A DNA stretch of 64,000 nucleotides from F23-B02 sp963650165 (GTDB lineage: Bacteria > Bacillota > Clostridia > Oscillospirales > Oscillospiraceae), in NCBI GenBank assembly GCA_963650165.1, contig CAVJKX010000007.1:35954-99953 (forward strand). Direction: 5' to 3'. The notes under the pieces are model-generated. The model made no database searches and had not been told where the DNA came from. It worked only from the letters and a program-made list of their open reading frames with translations. Shown piece after piece: positions 1 to 7,795 of the stretch; the stretch's first letter is position 1; every line of letters begins with the position of its first letter. The position numbers were made by a program, and so were the translations under genes.

Positions 1-180
1 CATTTTTTCTGAAACGGCAGCGGCGGAAGCGAGCTTTTCAATATGCCCCGCCGCAGCTTTGTCTATATTATAACAATATTTTCGCCGCTTGTTACCTCTA
101 TTTCCTACAATTCTTCCGCTCGTGCAAAGGCGCATTTTTGTGCTGTGTTTCCATAGTTTTTTTGCAGTTCCGGCGCATGA
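1..180 (-). promoter_or_regulatory. Left-edge non-coding stretch with a possible promoter reading off the window
   Basis: No gene is seen here. On the minus strand a GTAACA (90-95) and TATAAT (67-72) pair lies 17 nt apart, so a transcript could start near 60 and leave the window at base 1. A minus-strand ATG sits at 3-1 but has no clear ribosome site. Confidence 0.4.
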
Positions 181-214
181 AAAAACACCGCATCCGGTAA
201 TCCGGATGCGGTGC
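181..214 (-). terminator. Intrinsic terminator after the hotdog gene
   Basis: Perfect 12-bp stem CACCGCATCCGG (187-198) with its complement (203-214) and a 4-nt loop. On the minus strand it is followed by a run of six T. It ends the minus-strand transcript of the two genes to its right. Confidence 0.85.
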
Positions 215-241
215 AAAAGAGAGATGCAACAATGTTTATAT

Positions 242-703
242 TTACGGTTTCGGCATGAGGTAAAACACGATGTGCACATCGGCACAATGCACGCCGTTGG
301 CGTCCATGACGGGAACATCAAGCGGATACTGGCCCTTGCCGTGCTCTTCGACGTAGGCTATGCGCTCTTTTGCTTCCTCTTCGGTCATGGAAATATCGAC
401 AATCAGGTCGCACTTGGTCGGCTTGCGGTAATCGATGTTCACGCTCTTGATGATAGGCACATACTTGCCTGCGTAGGTGCACTTGATGAGCGTGGCGCCC
501 GAGGACTCGGCCAGCACAAAGTAGCTGCCGGCATAGACGATGTCCACATGGTTCAGATGCATGCTGTTTGCAGGCAGCCTGACGACCACATGGCGCTCCT
601 CGGCGACTTCCGGGATAAGCCCGGCAACGTTCAGAAAGTTTATCTTCCCGTGCTGAAGATTATATTTCGCATCTTCAAAAAAGGCTTCGTTCATTTCAGC
701 CAT
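242..703 (-). CDS. Hotdog-fold acyl-CoA thioesterase-like protein (PaaI/DUF4442 type)
   Basis: A 153-residue protein resembling single-domain hotdog thioesterases (PaaI/DUF4442). The segment MHLNHVDIVYAGSYFVLAES around residues 48-67 has the Asn/His-rich turn and following helix typical of the fold, and VNIDYRKPTKCDLIVDIS matches the later strands. The family hydrolyses acyl-CoA or binds CoA esters; substrate cannot be read from sequence. I start at the ATG at 703, with an AAAGGA ribosome site 7 nt upstream; a longer reading would overlap the preceding gene. It lies 28 nt after the FabK-like gene and is followed by a strong terminator, so both are one transcript. A role in releasing product or dead-end CoA esters of the neighbouring acyl-CoA pathway is inference. 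Confidence 0.7.
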   Translation of the reverse strand: MAEMNEAFFEDAKYNLQHGKINFLNVAGLIPEVAEERHVVVRLPANSMHLNHVDIVYAGSYFVLAESSGATLIKCTYAGKYVPIIKSVNIDYRKPTKCDLIVDISMTEEEAKERIAYVEEHGKGQYPLDVPVMDANGVHCADVHIVFYLMPKP

Positions 704-731
704 ATTCGGTTCCTTTCTATATTCGTGCGTC

Positions 732-1847
732 TCAGTCGACAACGTACTTTGCAGACAGTCCGCGGATTATAGTCTCGGCATCGCTCACGACCTTCTCGAC
801 CATGTCCTTGGTCTTTGGCAGGTCGGTGATACGCTGTGCGCACTCGCCTGCGCCGGCCATTGCGTGCTCCACGTCGCCCTTGTAGGTGGCGGCAACGCCG
901 TGACGCTCGAAGGTGAGCAGCTCCATGGGGATGCTGGAGAAGTCGTCGGGAACGCCGACATAGGAGCCGGGAGCTTCCTTTGCGGTGTTGTAAGCGTGCT
1001 GCAGGGAAACGTTGCTGCGCAGCCAGCGTGCCGGGCCGACAAAGCCGCGGGCAATGATCGTGCCGCCGTCGGCACAGTCAACGACCATCTTCTTCCACAG
1101 CTCGCAGAAGTCGCTCTCCTCGGTCGCGAGGAAGCGGGTGCCCATCTGAACGCCGTCGGCGCCCATTGCGAGGGCAGCTGCAAGGCTCTTGCCGTCGCAG
1201 AAGCCGCCGGTGCCGCAGACGATGGTGTTTTCATCGGAGAACTTCTCGACGATGTCGGGCAGCAGGGTCATGCTGTGAACGGGCTGCCATGCGGTGTGCA
1301 TGCCGCCCTCGTGGCCGGATGCGATGAGGACCTGTACGCCTGCCTTCTTGCAGCGGGCTGCGGTGCGCACGCCGGGGAAAACGTGCATCCAGATCATGCC
1401 CTGCTCCTTGACGAAGTTTGCCCAGGGCATCGGATCGCCTGCCGTGGTGACGAGGACGCGGAAGCGGCGCTTCATCTCGGGATCGTTCTCGCGCAGCTCC
1501 TTGATGGCCTGCATGACCTTCATCGCGTTGCCCTTGACCTCGGCGGAGACCATTACGTTTGCGCCGAAGATACCGTCGGATTCCCTGGTCTCTTCAAATA
1601 CGCGGGTGAACATTTTCTTGAAGATGGTGACGTCGTCGTCGCTGGTCTCGGCGTGTGCCTGCTTGCAGAAATCCTCGAAAACGATGGGGTTGGATTCGCG
1701 GGAGGTGGTGGCGAAGGTGCTGCACAGGCCGAGGCAGCCGGCGTTTGCGGCCGCGATGCACAGGCTCGTTACGGGGTAGGGACCCATGCCTGCCTGAATG
1801 ATGGGGTATTTGAGCCCAACGAGCTCGGTAAGTCTTGTTTTGATCAT
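732..1847 (-). CDS. FabK/nitronate-monooxygenase family flavoprotein (copy 1)
   Basis: 371 residues, FMN-dependent TIM-barrel family containing nitronate monooxygenase (2-nitropropane dioxygenase) and enoyl-ACP reductase FabK. The start ELVGLKYPIIQAGMG is the family N-terminus. The FMN phosphate site is seen as GTGGFCDG followed by LAMGADGVQMGTRF, and the conserved His region is SGHEGGMH. It is about 45 residues longer than the other two copies, mostly between residues 45 and 110. The family oxidises nitronates or reduces enoyl thioesters with FMN; in an acyl-CoA cluster a thioester or enoate reductase role is as likely as nitronate oxidation. An AAAAAGGAG ribosome site precedes the ATG. Co-transcribed with the hotdog gene. 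Confidence 0.85.
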   Translation of the reverse strand: MIKTRLTELVGLKYPIIQAGMGPYPVTSLCIAAANAGCLGLCSTFATTSRESNPIVFEDFCKQAHAETSDDDVTIFKKMFTRVFEETRESDGIFGANVMVSAEVKGNAMKVMQAIKELRENDPEMKRRFRVLVTTAGDPMPWANFVKEQGMIWMHVFPGVRTAARCKKAGVQVLIASGHEGGMHTAWQPVHSMTLLPDIVEKFSDENTIVCGTGGFCDGKSLAAALAMGADGVQMGTRFLATEESDFCELWKKMVVDCADGGTIIARGFVGPARWLRSNVSLQHAYNTAKEAPGSYVGVPDDFSSIPMELLTFERHGVAATYKGDVEHAMAGAGECAQRITDLPKTKDMVEKVVSDAETIIRGLSAKYVVD

Positions 1848-2018
1848 GATGGTTTCTCCTTTTTAATGATTTTTGTGACCGGCTCACGCCGGAATGTTAC
1901 CTTTCTGACTATTACTATAGCAAGTCTCGGCTCCATATCCCAGAGCAGTCCATACAAAAGTATGCACCGGCCGACATTGTGGAATTAGTCACCTTGACCA
2001 GATACGAAGCTTTAAAGT

Positions 2019-2051
2019 GTCCCCCGGCAGAGGACTGTCTGCTCGGGGGAC
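2019..2051 (-). terminator. Hairpin after the DASS transporter gene
   Basis: Stem GTCCCCCG (2019-2026) with CGGGGGAC (2044-2051), plus an inner GCAGA/TCTGC pairing. On the minus strand only a weak ACTTTAAAG tract follows, so termination may be partial. Confidence 0.6.
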
Positions 2052-2076
2052 GGGTACCTTGCGGCACTTATTCGGA

Positions 2077-3474
2077 TCAGCAAAGGCCGATAGCCTGCCA
2101 GAGAGGAACGCTGGCCGTCATGGCGATGAGGGTCATGACCATGTAGGCATAGGAGGCCTTCTGTGCGCAGGGATAATCCACGCACTTGTCGCCGGTCATC
2201 TTGATGAAGCCGACAACGGACGGGTTGCCGTAAGCGGTGTTCCAGTAGGTTCCGCACAGCCACTCGACGAAGACGAGGATGAACATGCTCATTCCGTTTG
2301 CCTCCATAAGAGGTCCGAAGATCGCGATCATCATCGTGAGCATGCAGGTCTGGGAAACGATCGCATAACGCAGTACGAAGGTGATGATGCACAGGCAGGG
2401 AACAAAGATGTACGGGCTGCTCATGATGGGTGCGAAGACGGGGCCGAGCAGGCTTGCCAGCCATGCGCTGACGCCGGTGCTGTTCATGAACTTTGCGATG
2501 CTGAGGATACCGCCGATGAAGACGACGAGAGTCCACTGGCCCTTTGCGTTCGCTTCGGGTGCGGTGAGAAGGCCGGTGGCGAAGAACGCAACGTCTGCCG
2601 CGATTGCAACGAAGCCTGCGTCAACGCCGTGCAGCTTCTGAGTGATCCAGAGAACGATGGCGATGGCAACGATGATGATGCCCTGCTTCTCCTTCTTGCT
2701 CACGGGGCCCAGAGCGTTGAACTGCTCCTTGAGGAAGGTAACGTCGCCGGCGAGCTTCTCCTTCGGCTTGCAGATCACCGTGCAGTACAGATATGTGAGA
2801 ACGATGAGCACGAGATACCATACGATCGTGCACTTGAGCCAGGAGCCCCAGGTGAAGGTGAGGCCCTGCATGAAGCCTATCATCAGCGCAACGAAAGCCG
2901 AGCCTGACATGAAGGCGATGCCGAGGATGTAGGTGCCCATGAAGTTTGCAAACCACAGGCCGCGCGCCGCTTTGCTGTTCGGCTCCGCGCCGACGGCTTC
3001 ACAGACCTGGCCGATCAGGGGCGCCATAATGGAGGTCTTTGCATAGGAGCTGGGGATCATCGGGGTCGTGATGATGCCTGCGAGCATCATTGCGGTGACC
3101 TGGCCGCGGTAGGTTCCGGGGAACTTGGTAAGCACCCACAGCGCAAGACGCTTCATAAAGCCGCTGTTATTGATGCCGACCGACATGATGAACACGCCGA
3201 TGCACAGCCATACGGTGGTGCCGGAAAATTCGACCGTGATATCGGCAACGGCGCCGAGCTTGAACACAAGCATCAGTACCATGGTCGCGAGCGTCGCCAC
3301 CCAGTCGGGCAGGGCTCCGGAGATCAGGCACGTCAGCAGGAATGCGAAGCACCCGAGGTACTGCCAGCCCTGGCGGGTCATCATATCCGTCTCGGGAGGC
3401 AGGTAGGCGATCAGAAGCATCAGGACTATACCTCCCAGGATGCCGAAAATCGTCTTTTTCATTTGTTTGCTCAT
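2077..3474 (-). CDS. DASS/SLC13-family anion (dicarboxylate-type) transporter
   Basis: 465 residues, almost wholly hydrophobic with about 11-12 predicted membrane segments, matching the divalent anion:sodium symporter family (citrate, succinate, tartrate, sulfate transporters). Visible family features are IPSSYAKTSIMAPL around 145-158, the re-entrant Ser/Thr-rich loop, and FIGGILSIAKFMNSTGVS further on. It acts in the cytoplasmic membrane, importing a carboxylate with Na+. I start at the ATG at 3474 with AGGAG 8 nt upstream; an upstream in-frame GTG overlaps that ribosome site. It is divergent from the FabK-like gene at 3921 and sits inside the acyl-CoA cluster, so it probably imports the acid that the cluster activates (inference). 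Confidence 0.85.
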   Translation of the reverse strand: MSKQMKKTIFGILGGIVLMLLIAYLPPETDMMTRQGWQYLGCFAFLLTCLISGALPDWVATLATMVLMLVFKLGAVADITVEFSGTTVWLCIGVFIMSVGINNSGFMKRLALWVLTKFPGTYRGQVTAMMLAGIITTPMIPSSYAKTSIMAPLIGQVCEAVGAEPNSKAARGLWFANFMGTYILGIAFMSGSAFVALMIGFMQGLTFTWGSWLKCTIVWYLVLIVLTYLYCTVICKPKEKLAGDVTFLKEQFNALGPVSKKEKQGIIIVAIAIVLWITQKLHGVDAGFVAIAADVAFFATGLLTAPEANAKGQWTLVVFIGGILSIAKFMNSTGVSAWLASLLGPVFAPIMSSPYIFVPCLCIITFVLRYAIVSQTCMLTMMIAIFGPLMEANGMSMFILVFVEWLCGTYWNTAYGNPSVVGFIKMTGDKCVDYPCAQKASYAYMVMTLIAMTASVPLWQAIGLC

Positions 3475-3920
3475 GAGTTTCACTCCTTCTTAAATTTGTT
3501 TCTCTGCTTTCGCTTCGTTAGTTAATTATCTGTCAACCTGTAGGTAGATTACACCGAAATCCGCAGTTTTTCACCAACAAAGACTACGAAATCCGCAATC
3601 AGAATATTCTTTTTTTTGTAGTCAATAACCAAGCTGCCCGAGAGCATGCATTCCGGCGGTTTTTTGCTATTAAATATGTATTATTCAAACACCCTGCTGT
3701 AAATTGCCGAAAAAAGCGCAGTCGGGCGCCTCTTCGTTTTTCGTTTTTCCGGCTGGTGAGCTCTTTGTACATTTCCTCCAAAACACGTCGCCGCTGCCGG
3801 CCGTATCTTTGGTCTGAATACTGTTGAGACGTGGACACGGCTTTGATATATTTTTAATTAGCAAAGGACAAACACGAAAATGTCAATTCAAACGTCAAGC
3901 ATCATTAGGAGGTAGCATAA
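3475..3920. promoter_or_regulatory. Divergent control region with a perfect 11-bp direct repeat
   Basis: 446 bp without a convincing gene, between the divergent transporter and FabK-like genes. CGAAATCCGCA occurs twice, at 3555-3565 and 3587-3597, 32 bp apart (about three helical turns, same face), as expected for a regulator operator. An imperfect ACCTGTAGGT palindrome lies near 3536. The right part carries the promoter listed separately. The reading frame at 3599-3838 has no ribosome site or family resemblance and is not called. Confidence 0.55.
3824..3852 (+). promoter_or_regulatory. Sigma-A-type promoter of FabK-like copy 2
   Basis: TTGAGA (3824-3829), 17-nt spacer, TATATT (3847-3852), about 70 nt before the ATG at 3921. 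Confidence 0.7.
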
Positions 3921-4913
3921 ATGAAAACGAAACTTACTGAAATGTTCGGCATTGATTACCCGATAGTCCAGAGCGGCATGCAGTGGCTGGCTGTTCCTCA
4001 GCTCGCTTCCGCAGTCTGCAACGCAGGCGGCATCGGCACCATCAACGTCACCTGCTGGCCCACTCTCGACGAGTTTGCGGACGCACTCGACGAGATGAAC
4101 AGCCTGACCAGCAAACCCTACATCGTAAACATCTCCCTCGCACCCACCCAGCGTCTGGACAGCGACGAGATCCGCAAGACCATCAAGCTCTGCGGCGAGA
4201 AGCACGTTGCGGCCATTGAGACCAGCGCCGAGGATCCCCGCGAGTTCATCGCGGACATCAAGTCCGCAGGCATGCGTCATTTCCACAAGTGCCCCAACTA
4301 CAAGGTTTCCCTGAGCATGGAGCGCAAGGGTCTTGACGGCGTCATCATTGCCGGCTACGAGGTCGGCGGACATCCCTCCGCAGACGGCGTCGGCACCTTC
4401 GTCATCGCACGCCGCTGCGCAGCCGACATGAAGATCCCCGTCATCGCGGCAGGCGGCATCGCCGACGGCCACGGTCTTGCGGCAGCACTTGCACTCGGAG
4501 CTTCCGGCGTCGCAATGGGCACCCGCTTTGTCTGTGTCGATGAGTGCCCGATCTCCGAGAACCACCGCCAGTGGATCATCAACCACACCGAAAAGGACAC
4601 CGTTCTCTGCCAGAAGACCATCGGCAGCATGATGCGCGTATCCAAGAACAACGCTTCCCTGCTCGCAAACGAGATCGAGAACCGCGGTCTGCGCACCGGC
4701 AAGGGTCCCATGGACATCCTCAAGGAGCAGATGCCCGTCATCACCGGCCAGAAGACCCGCGTGGCCTTCCTCGACGGCAATGTCGACAGCGCCATCTTCT
4801 GCGCAGGCATGGGCATGGGTCTTGTTCACGACGTCGTTCCCGTCAAAGAGCTGCTCGACCGCATGGTCAAGGAAGCGGAAGAGACCGTGAACGGCCTCAA
4901 GGCATCCTTCTGA
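3921..4913 (+). CDS. FabK/nitronate-monooxygenase family flavoprotein (copy 2)
   Basis: 330 residues, usual length for the family. It begins KLTEMFGIDYPIVQSGMQW and shows the FMN phosphate site as AAGGIADGHGLAAALALG then GVAMGTRF; the conserved His lies in YEVGGHPSADG near residue 150. The C-terminus, CAGMGMGLVHDVVPVKELL, closely matches copy 3 (CGQTSGLIHDVLPVKTII), so copies 2 and 3 are nearer to each other than to copy 1. AGGAGG lies 8 nt before the ATG. Monocistronic, between its own promoter and a strong terminator. The reaction (nitronate oxidation, enoyl-thioester reduction or another FMN chemistry) is not decided by sequence. Confidence 0.88.
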   Translation: MKTKLTEMFGIDYPIVQSGMQWLAVPQLASAVCNAGGIGTINVTCWPTLDEFADALDEMNSLTSKPYIVNISLAPTQRLDSDEIRKTIKLCGEKHVAAIETSAEDPREFIADIKSAGMRHFHKCPNYKVSLSMERKGLDGVIIAGYEVGGHPSADGVGTFVIARRCAADMKIPVIAAGGIADGHGLAAALALGASGVAMGTRFVCVDECPISENHRQWIINHTEKDTVLCQKTIGSMMRVSKNNASLLANEIENRGLRTGKGPMDILKEQMPVITGQKTRVAFLDGNVDSAIFCAGMGMGLVHDVVPVKELLDRMVKEAEETVNGLKASF

Positions 4914-5011
4914 TACCGCGGCGTTTTATAAACGTCTTCCTACCATACAACCCTATTCCTTCCTTAATCTGATGGTACGGATGCTGCTGATCCGTACCGA
5001 AGCCCGAAAAG

Positions 5012-5038
5012 CCTCCGGTCGCCGACCGGAGGTTTTTT
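5012..5038 (+). terminator. Intrinsic terminator of FabK-like copy 2
   Basis: Stem CCTCCGGTC (5012-5020)/GACCGGAGG (5024-5032), 3-nt loop, then six T. A further hairpin without a T run (GGTACGGAT/ATCCGTACC, 4974-4998) lies just upstream. Confidence 0.9.
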
Positions 5039-5044
5039 GGTGCA

Positions 5045-5078
5045 AAAAACGTGCCGGCAGGTAAAAACCTGCCGGCAC
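5045..5078 (-). terminator. Intrinsic terminator of the flavin oxidoreductase gene
   Basis: Perfect 11-bp stem GTGCCGGCAGG (5051-5061)/CCTGCCGGCAC (5068-5078); on the minus strand it is followed by six T. Convergent with the terminator at 5012. Confidence 0.88.
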
Positions 5079-5100
5079 GCTGCTTTTTATCAGATTGTGA

Positions 5101-7101
5101 TCACAGGCTGCGGGCCGCTTCGTAGCCGTCCCATATGGCGCCCATGATATTGCGCACGCGGCGGCCGTCGCCGATCGCAAGGACGTTCTCGTAGTCGTCG
5201 CGGATCTCGTCAAAGAGCGCATGCTTTGCCTCCATGCCGACGGCAGCAACGATCGTGTCACCCTCCGCCAGAGCGGGAGTGCCGTCAATTTCGTAGTAGA
5301 CCCCCTTTGCGTCGACGGAATCCAGAGCGGCGTTTTCAATGATCTTCACGCCGTGGAACACGAGCAGATCGCGCAGCATAAGGTCGTTCATGGCCGGCAG
5401 CTTTGCCGAGCGCAGCAGCTTATGCCGCGCCAGCAGCGTTACGGTATGGCCGTTCTGCACGAGGTGCAGCGCAAGCTCGCAGGCGACGAGGCCCGCTCCG
5501 ATGACGACGACAGATCTGCCCGCTTCCGCCTTGCCCTCGAGCACGTCGATCGCGCCGACGACGTTTCCGCCGTCCGCACCGGGCAGAGCAAGCTTTCTGG
5601 GAGTGCTGCCCTCGGCAACGAACACGGTCTGCGGCCTGAGTGAATCGAGCAGAGCCTTGTCGGCGCGCGTGTTCAGGCGCACGTCAACGCCCAGGCGGGC
5701 AAGCTCCGCGCCGTACCATGCGACGAGATCGCGGTCGGCCTTCTTGAAGCTCGGAACACCGGCGGGTCTGAGCGCGCCGCCGAGAGCGTCGCCTGCCTCG
5801 AGCAGCGTGACCTCATGGCCGCGCAGCGCGCTGACTCTTGCGGCCTCAAGACCGGCGGGGCCTCCGCCGACAACGGCAACGCGTTTTTTCTCTGCCGCGG
5901 GGACGATGCCCACGAGCCGCTCGCGCGAGCATTCGGGGTTGACCGCGCACGAGCCCACTGCGCCCGCAAACGCGCGGCCGAAGCAGCCCTCGTGGCAGCA
6001 CAGGCAGGGACGTATAAGCTCGAGCTGCTCATTGCGCACCTTGCGGACGTAGTCCGGCTCGGTCAGGAGCGGACGCGCAAGGCCGATCATGTCGCAGCGG
6101 CCGTCGCGCAGCGCCTGCGCCGCCAGATCGGGATCGTCCATGCGGCCTGCCGCAAGCACCGGCACGTCGACGACCTGCTTTACCTTCTCGGCAAACTGCA
6201 GATAGCAGCCCTTGTCGAAGTACATGGGCGGATGTGCCCAGTACCAGCTGTCGTATGTTCCGGCATCAACGTCCAGGGCGTCATAGCCGGCATCGACAAG
6301 TATCTTCGCGGCCTGAAGTCCCTCCTCGGTGTCGCGGCCGAGCTCGGTGAATTCCTCGCCGGGCACCGCGCCCTGACGCAGGTCCTTTATGTAGCTTTTA
6401 AGGGAGAAGCGCAGGATAACGGGGAAGTCCTCGCCGCAGTATTTCTTGATCTTCTGCACGATCTCGACGGCAAAGCGCAGGCGGCCGTTGAGATCTCCGC
6501 CGTATTTGTCCGTGCGCTTATTGAACAGCGACATGGCAAAGCAGTCGAGCAGATAACCCTCGTGCACTGCATGGACCTCGACGCCGTCATAGCCGCATTT
6601 CTTTGCGATGGCGGCCGATACGCCGAACTGCTCGACTATCCGCTCGATCTCCTCGGTCGTCAGCTCGCGGCACTCTATGCGCGGGTTCCAGCGGTTGCTG
6701 ATCGTGCTGGGTGCGACGAACTTGCGGTCGTGTATCATGGCCGGCATTGCGCTGCGGCCGAGTCCGGCGGTGAGCTGAACGAATATTTTGGTGTCGAATG
6801 CGTGCACGCGGTCCGTGAGCTCGCGCGCGGACTTGATGTACTTGCCGGGGCAAATCGTCGGGCACGGGAAGGAGCCGGGGCTGTGTACCTCGATGTTGTT
6901 ATCGACCCAGTTTGCGCCGGTGATGATGAGGCCGACGCCTCCGGCTGCTCTGCGGACAAAATAATCAACGGCATCGGGCAGATAGGCTCCGTCCTCGTCA
7001 TTGTGCGTAACAGTGCCCATGGCGGCCATAAAATAGCGGTTTTTTATGCGCGTGCCTCGTATCGAAAACGGGGTGAAAAGCGTCTTGTGTGCCTGGTTCA
7101 T
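5101..7101 (-). CDS. NADH:flavin oxidoreductase, 2,4-dienoyl-CoA reductase/BaiCD-like (OYE plus FAD domain)
   Basis: 666 residues with the architecture of 2,4-dienoyl-CoA reductase FadH and the bile-acid enzymes BaiCD/BaiH: an FMN-binding old-yellow-enzyme TIM barrel (about 1-350), a [4Fe-4S] motif with Cys at about 366, 369, 373 and 385, and a C-terminal FAD/NAD(P) module with VVGGGPAGLEAA near 410 and a second GAGLVACELA motif. Barrel features include HAVHEGYLLDCF with the catalytic-region His and RFS(L)K strands. Such enzymes reduce conjugated C=C bonds of CoA esters, passing hydride from NAD(P)H through FAD and FeS to FMN. I use the ATG at 7101, with AGGAGG 7 nt upstream. Lies 64 nt after the carbonic-anhydrase-like gene. 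The natural substrate is unknown. Confidence 0.88.
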   Translation of the reverse strand: MNQAHKTLFTPFSIRGTRIKNRYFMAAMGTVTHNDEDGAYLPDAVDYFVRRAAGGVGLIITGANWVDNNIEVHSPGSFPCPTICPGKYIKSARELTDRVHAFDTKIFVQLTAGLGRSAMPAMIHDRKFVAPSTISNRWNPRIECRELTTEEIERIVEQFGVSAAIAKKCGYDGVEVHAVHEGYLLDCFAMSLFNKRTDKYGGDLNGRLRFAVEIVQKIKKYCGEDFPVILRFSLKSYIKDLRQGAVPGEEFTELGRDTEEGLQAAKILVDAGYDALDVDAGTYDSWYWAHPPMYFDKGCYLQFAEKVKQVVDVPVLAAGRMDDPDLAAQALRDGRCDMIGLARPLLTEPDYVRKVRNEQLELIRPCLCCHEGCFGRAFAGAVGSCAVNPECSRERLVGIVPAAEKKRVAVVGGGPAGLEAARVSALRGHEVTLLEAGDALGGALRPAGVPSFKKADRDLVAWYGAELARLGVDVRLNTRADKALLDSLRPQTVFVAEGSTPRKLALPGADGGNVVGAIDVLEGKAEAGRSVVVIGAGLVACELALHLVQNGHTVTLLARHKLLRSAKLPAMNDLMLRDLLVFHGVKIIENAALDSVDAKGVYYEIDGTPALAEGDTIVAAVGMEAKHALFDEIRDDYENVLAIGDGRRVRNIMGAIWDGYEAARSL

Positions 7102-7165
7102 TGTTATTCCTCCTATTATACTTCGGTTTATATGCAAATCGCGCGGCGCGTCCGCTGCCGTGCGC

Positions 7166-7699
7166 TTACACTTTCTGCTGCCCGGCCGGGAAATAATTGC
7201 TCGGGTCAAGGTACTCCGCCGTCAGGCGCACATACCAGTCCTTCGTGGCCTGCCAGCTGTCGCGGTCGGCCTGGGTGAGCGGGCGCAGCGGCTTTGCCGG
7301 GATACCGGCGACAAGCGTCTCGGGCGGCACGGTCTTGCCCTGCGGCACGAGCGCCGATTCGCCTACGACGCTGCCCTCGCCGATGACGCAGCCGAGGCTG
7401 AGCACCGCGCCCATGCCTATGCTGACCTCGGGGCCGAGGTATTTTGCGTGTATGATGGCGCCGTGGCCGACGGTGACGCGCTTTGAAAGGACGCAGCGTC
7501 CTCCCGCGTGGATAATGACGCCGTCCTCCACCGTGACCTCCTCCTCGAGGACGATCTCGGCGGCATCGGCGCGTATGACCGCTCCGGGGCCGATATAGCA
7601 GCGCGCACCGACGGTAACGTCGCCGATGAGCTCGGCGCTGCCGCTTACAAACGCCGTGGGGTCAATGCGCGGACTTTTTCCGCGAAACGAATAAAGCAT
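7166..7699 (-). CDS. Gamma-carbonic-anhydrase-like hexapeptide protein (CaiE/PaaY family)
   Basis: 177 residues, left-handed beta-helix made of hexapeptide repeats (for example VTVGARCYIGPGAVI and VSIGMGAVLSLGCVIGEGSVV) with a C-terminal alpha-helical tail. The three histidines that bind metal in gamma-class carbonic anhydrases appear conserved, one in VIIHA and two in VGHGAIIHA. CaiE and PaaY, of the carnitine and phenylacetate operons, belong here; PaaY is a thioesterase that clears dead-end CoA esters. I start at the ATG at 7699 with GGAG 8 nt upstream. Its place between two flavoenzyme genes of an acyl-CoA cluster supports a CaiE/PaaY-like accessory role, which remains inference. Confidence 0.82.
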   Translation of the reverse strand: MLYSFRGKSPRIDPTAFVSGSAELIGDVTVGARCYIGPGAVIRADAAEIVLEEEVTVEDGVIIHAGGRCVLSKRVTVGHGAIIHAKYLGPEVSIGMGAVLSLGCVIGEGSVVGESALVPQGKTVPPETLVAGIPAKPLRPLTQADRDSWQATKDWYVRLTAEYLDPSNYFPAGQQKV

Positions 7700-7720
7700 G
7701 ACTGTATCTCCATTTCCGAC

Positions 7721-7758
7721 AAAAAACCGAGCGGCCCGGCCCGTAGGCAGAGCCGCTC
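7721..7758 (-). terminator. Intrinsic terminator of FabK-like copy 3
   Basis: GAGCGGC (7729-7735) pairs with GCCGCTC (7752-7758); on the minus strand GGTTTTTTG follows. It separates copy 3 from the carbonic-anhydrase-like gene, so the latter may depend on read-through or a promoter I cannot see. Confidence 0.7.
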
Positions 7759-7795
7759 CTGACAAAAAAGAAGGGGGATTAGTGAGTTGGCTTAA

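Noticed and set aside
732..1847. Naming the FMN enzymes outright as enoyl-ACP reductase FabK
   Set aside because: No fatty-acid synthesis genes are nearby, and the motifs are shared with nitronate monooxygenases, so only the family is stated.
3599..3838. 79-residue minus-strand frame between the divergent transporter and FabK-like genes
   Set aside because: Basic, low-complexity translation, no ribosome site, no family resemblance, and it overlaps the promoter of the gene at 3921.
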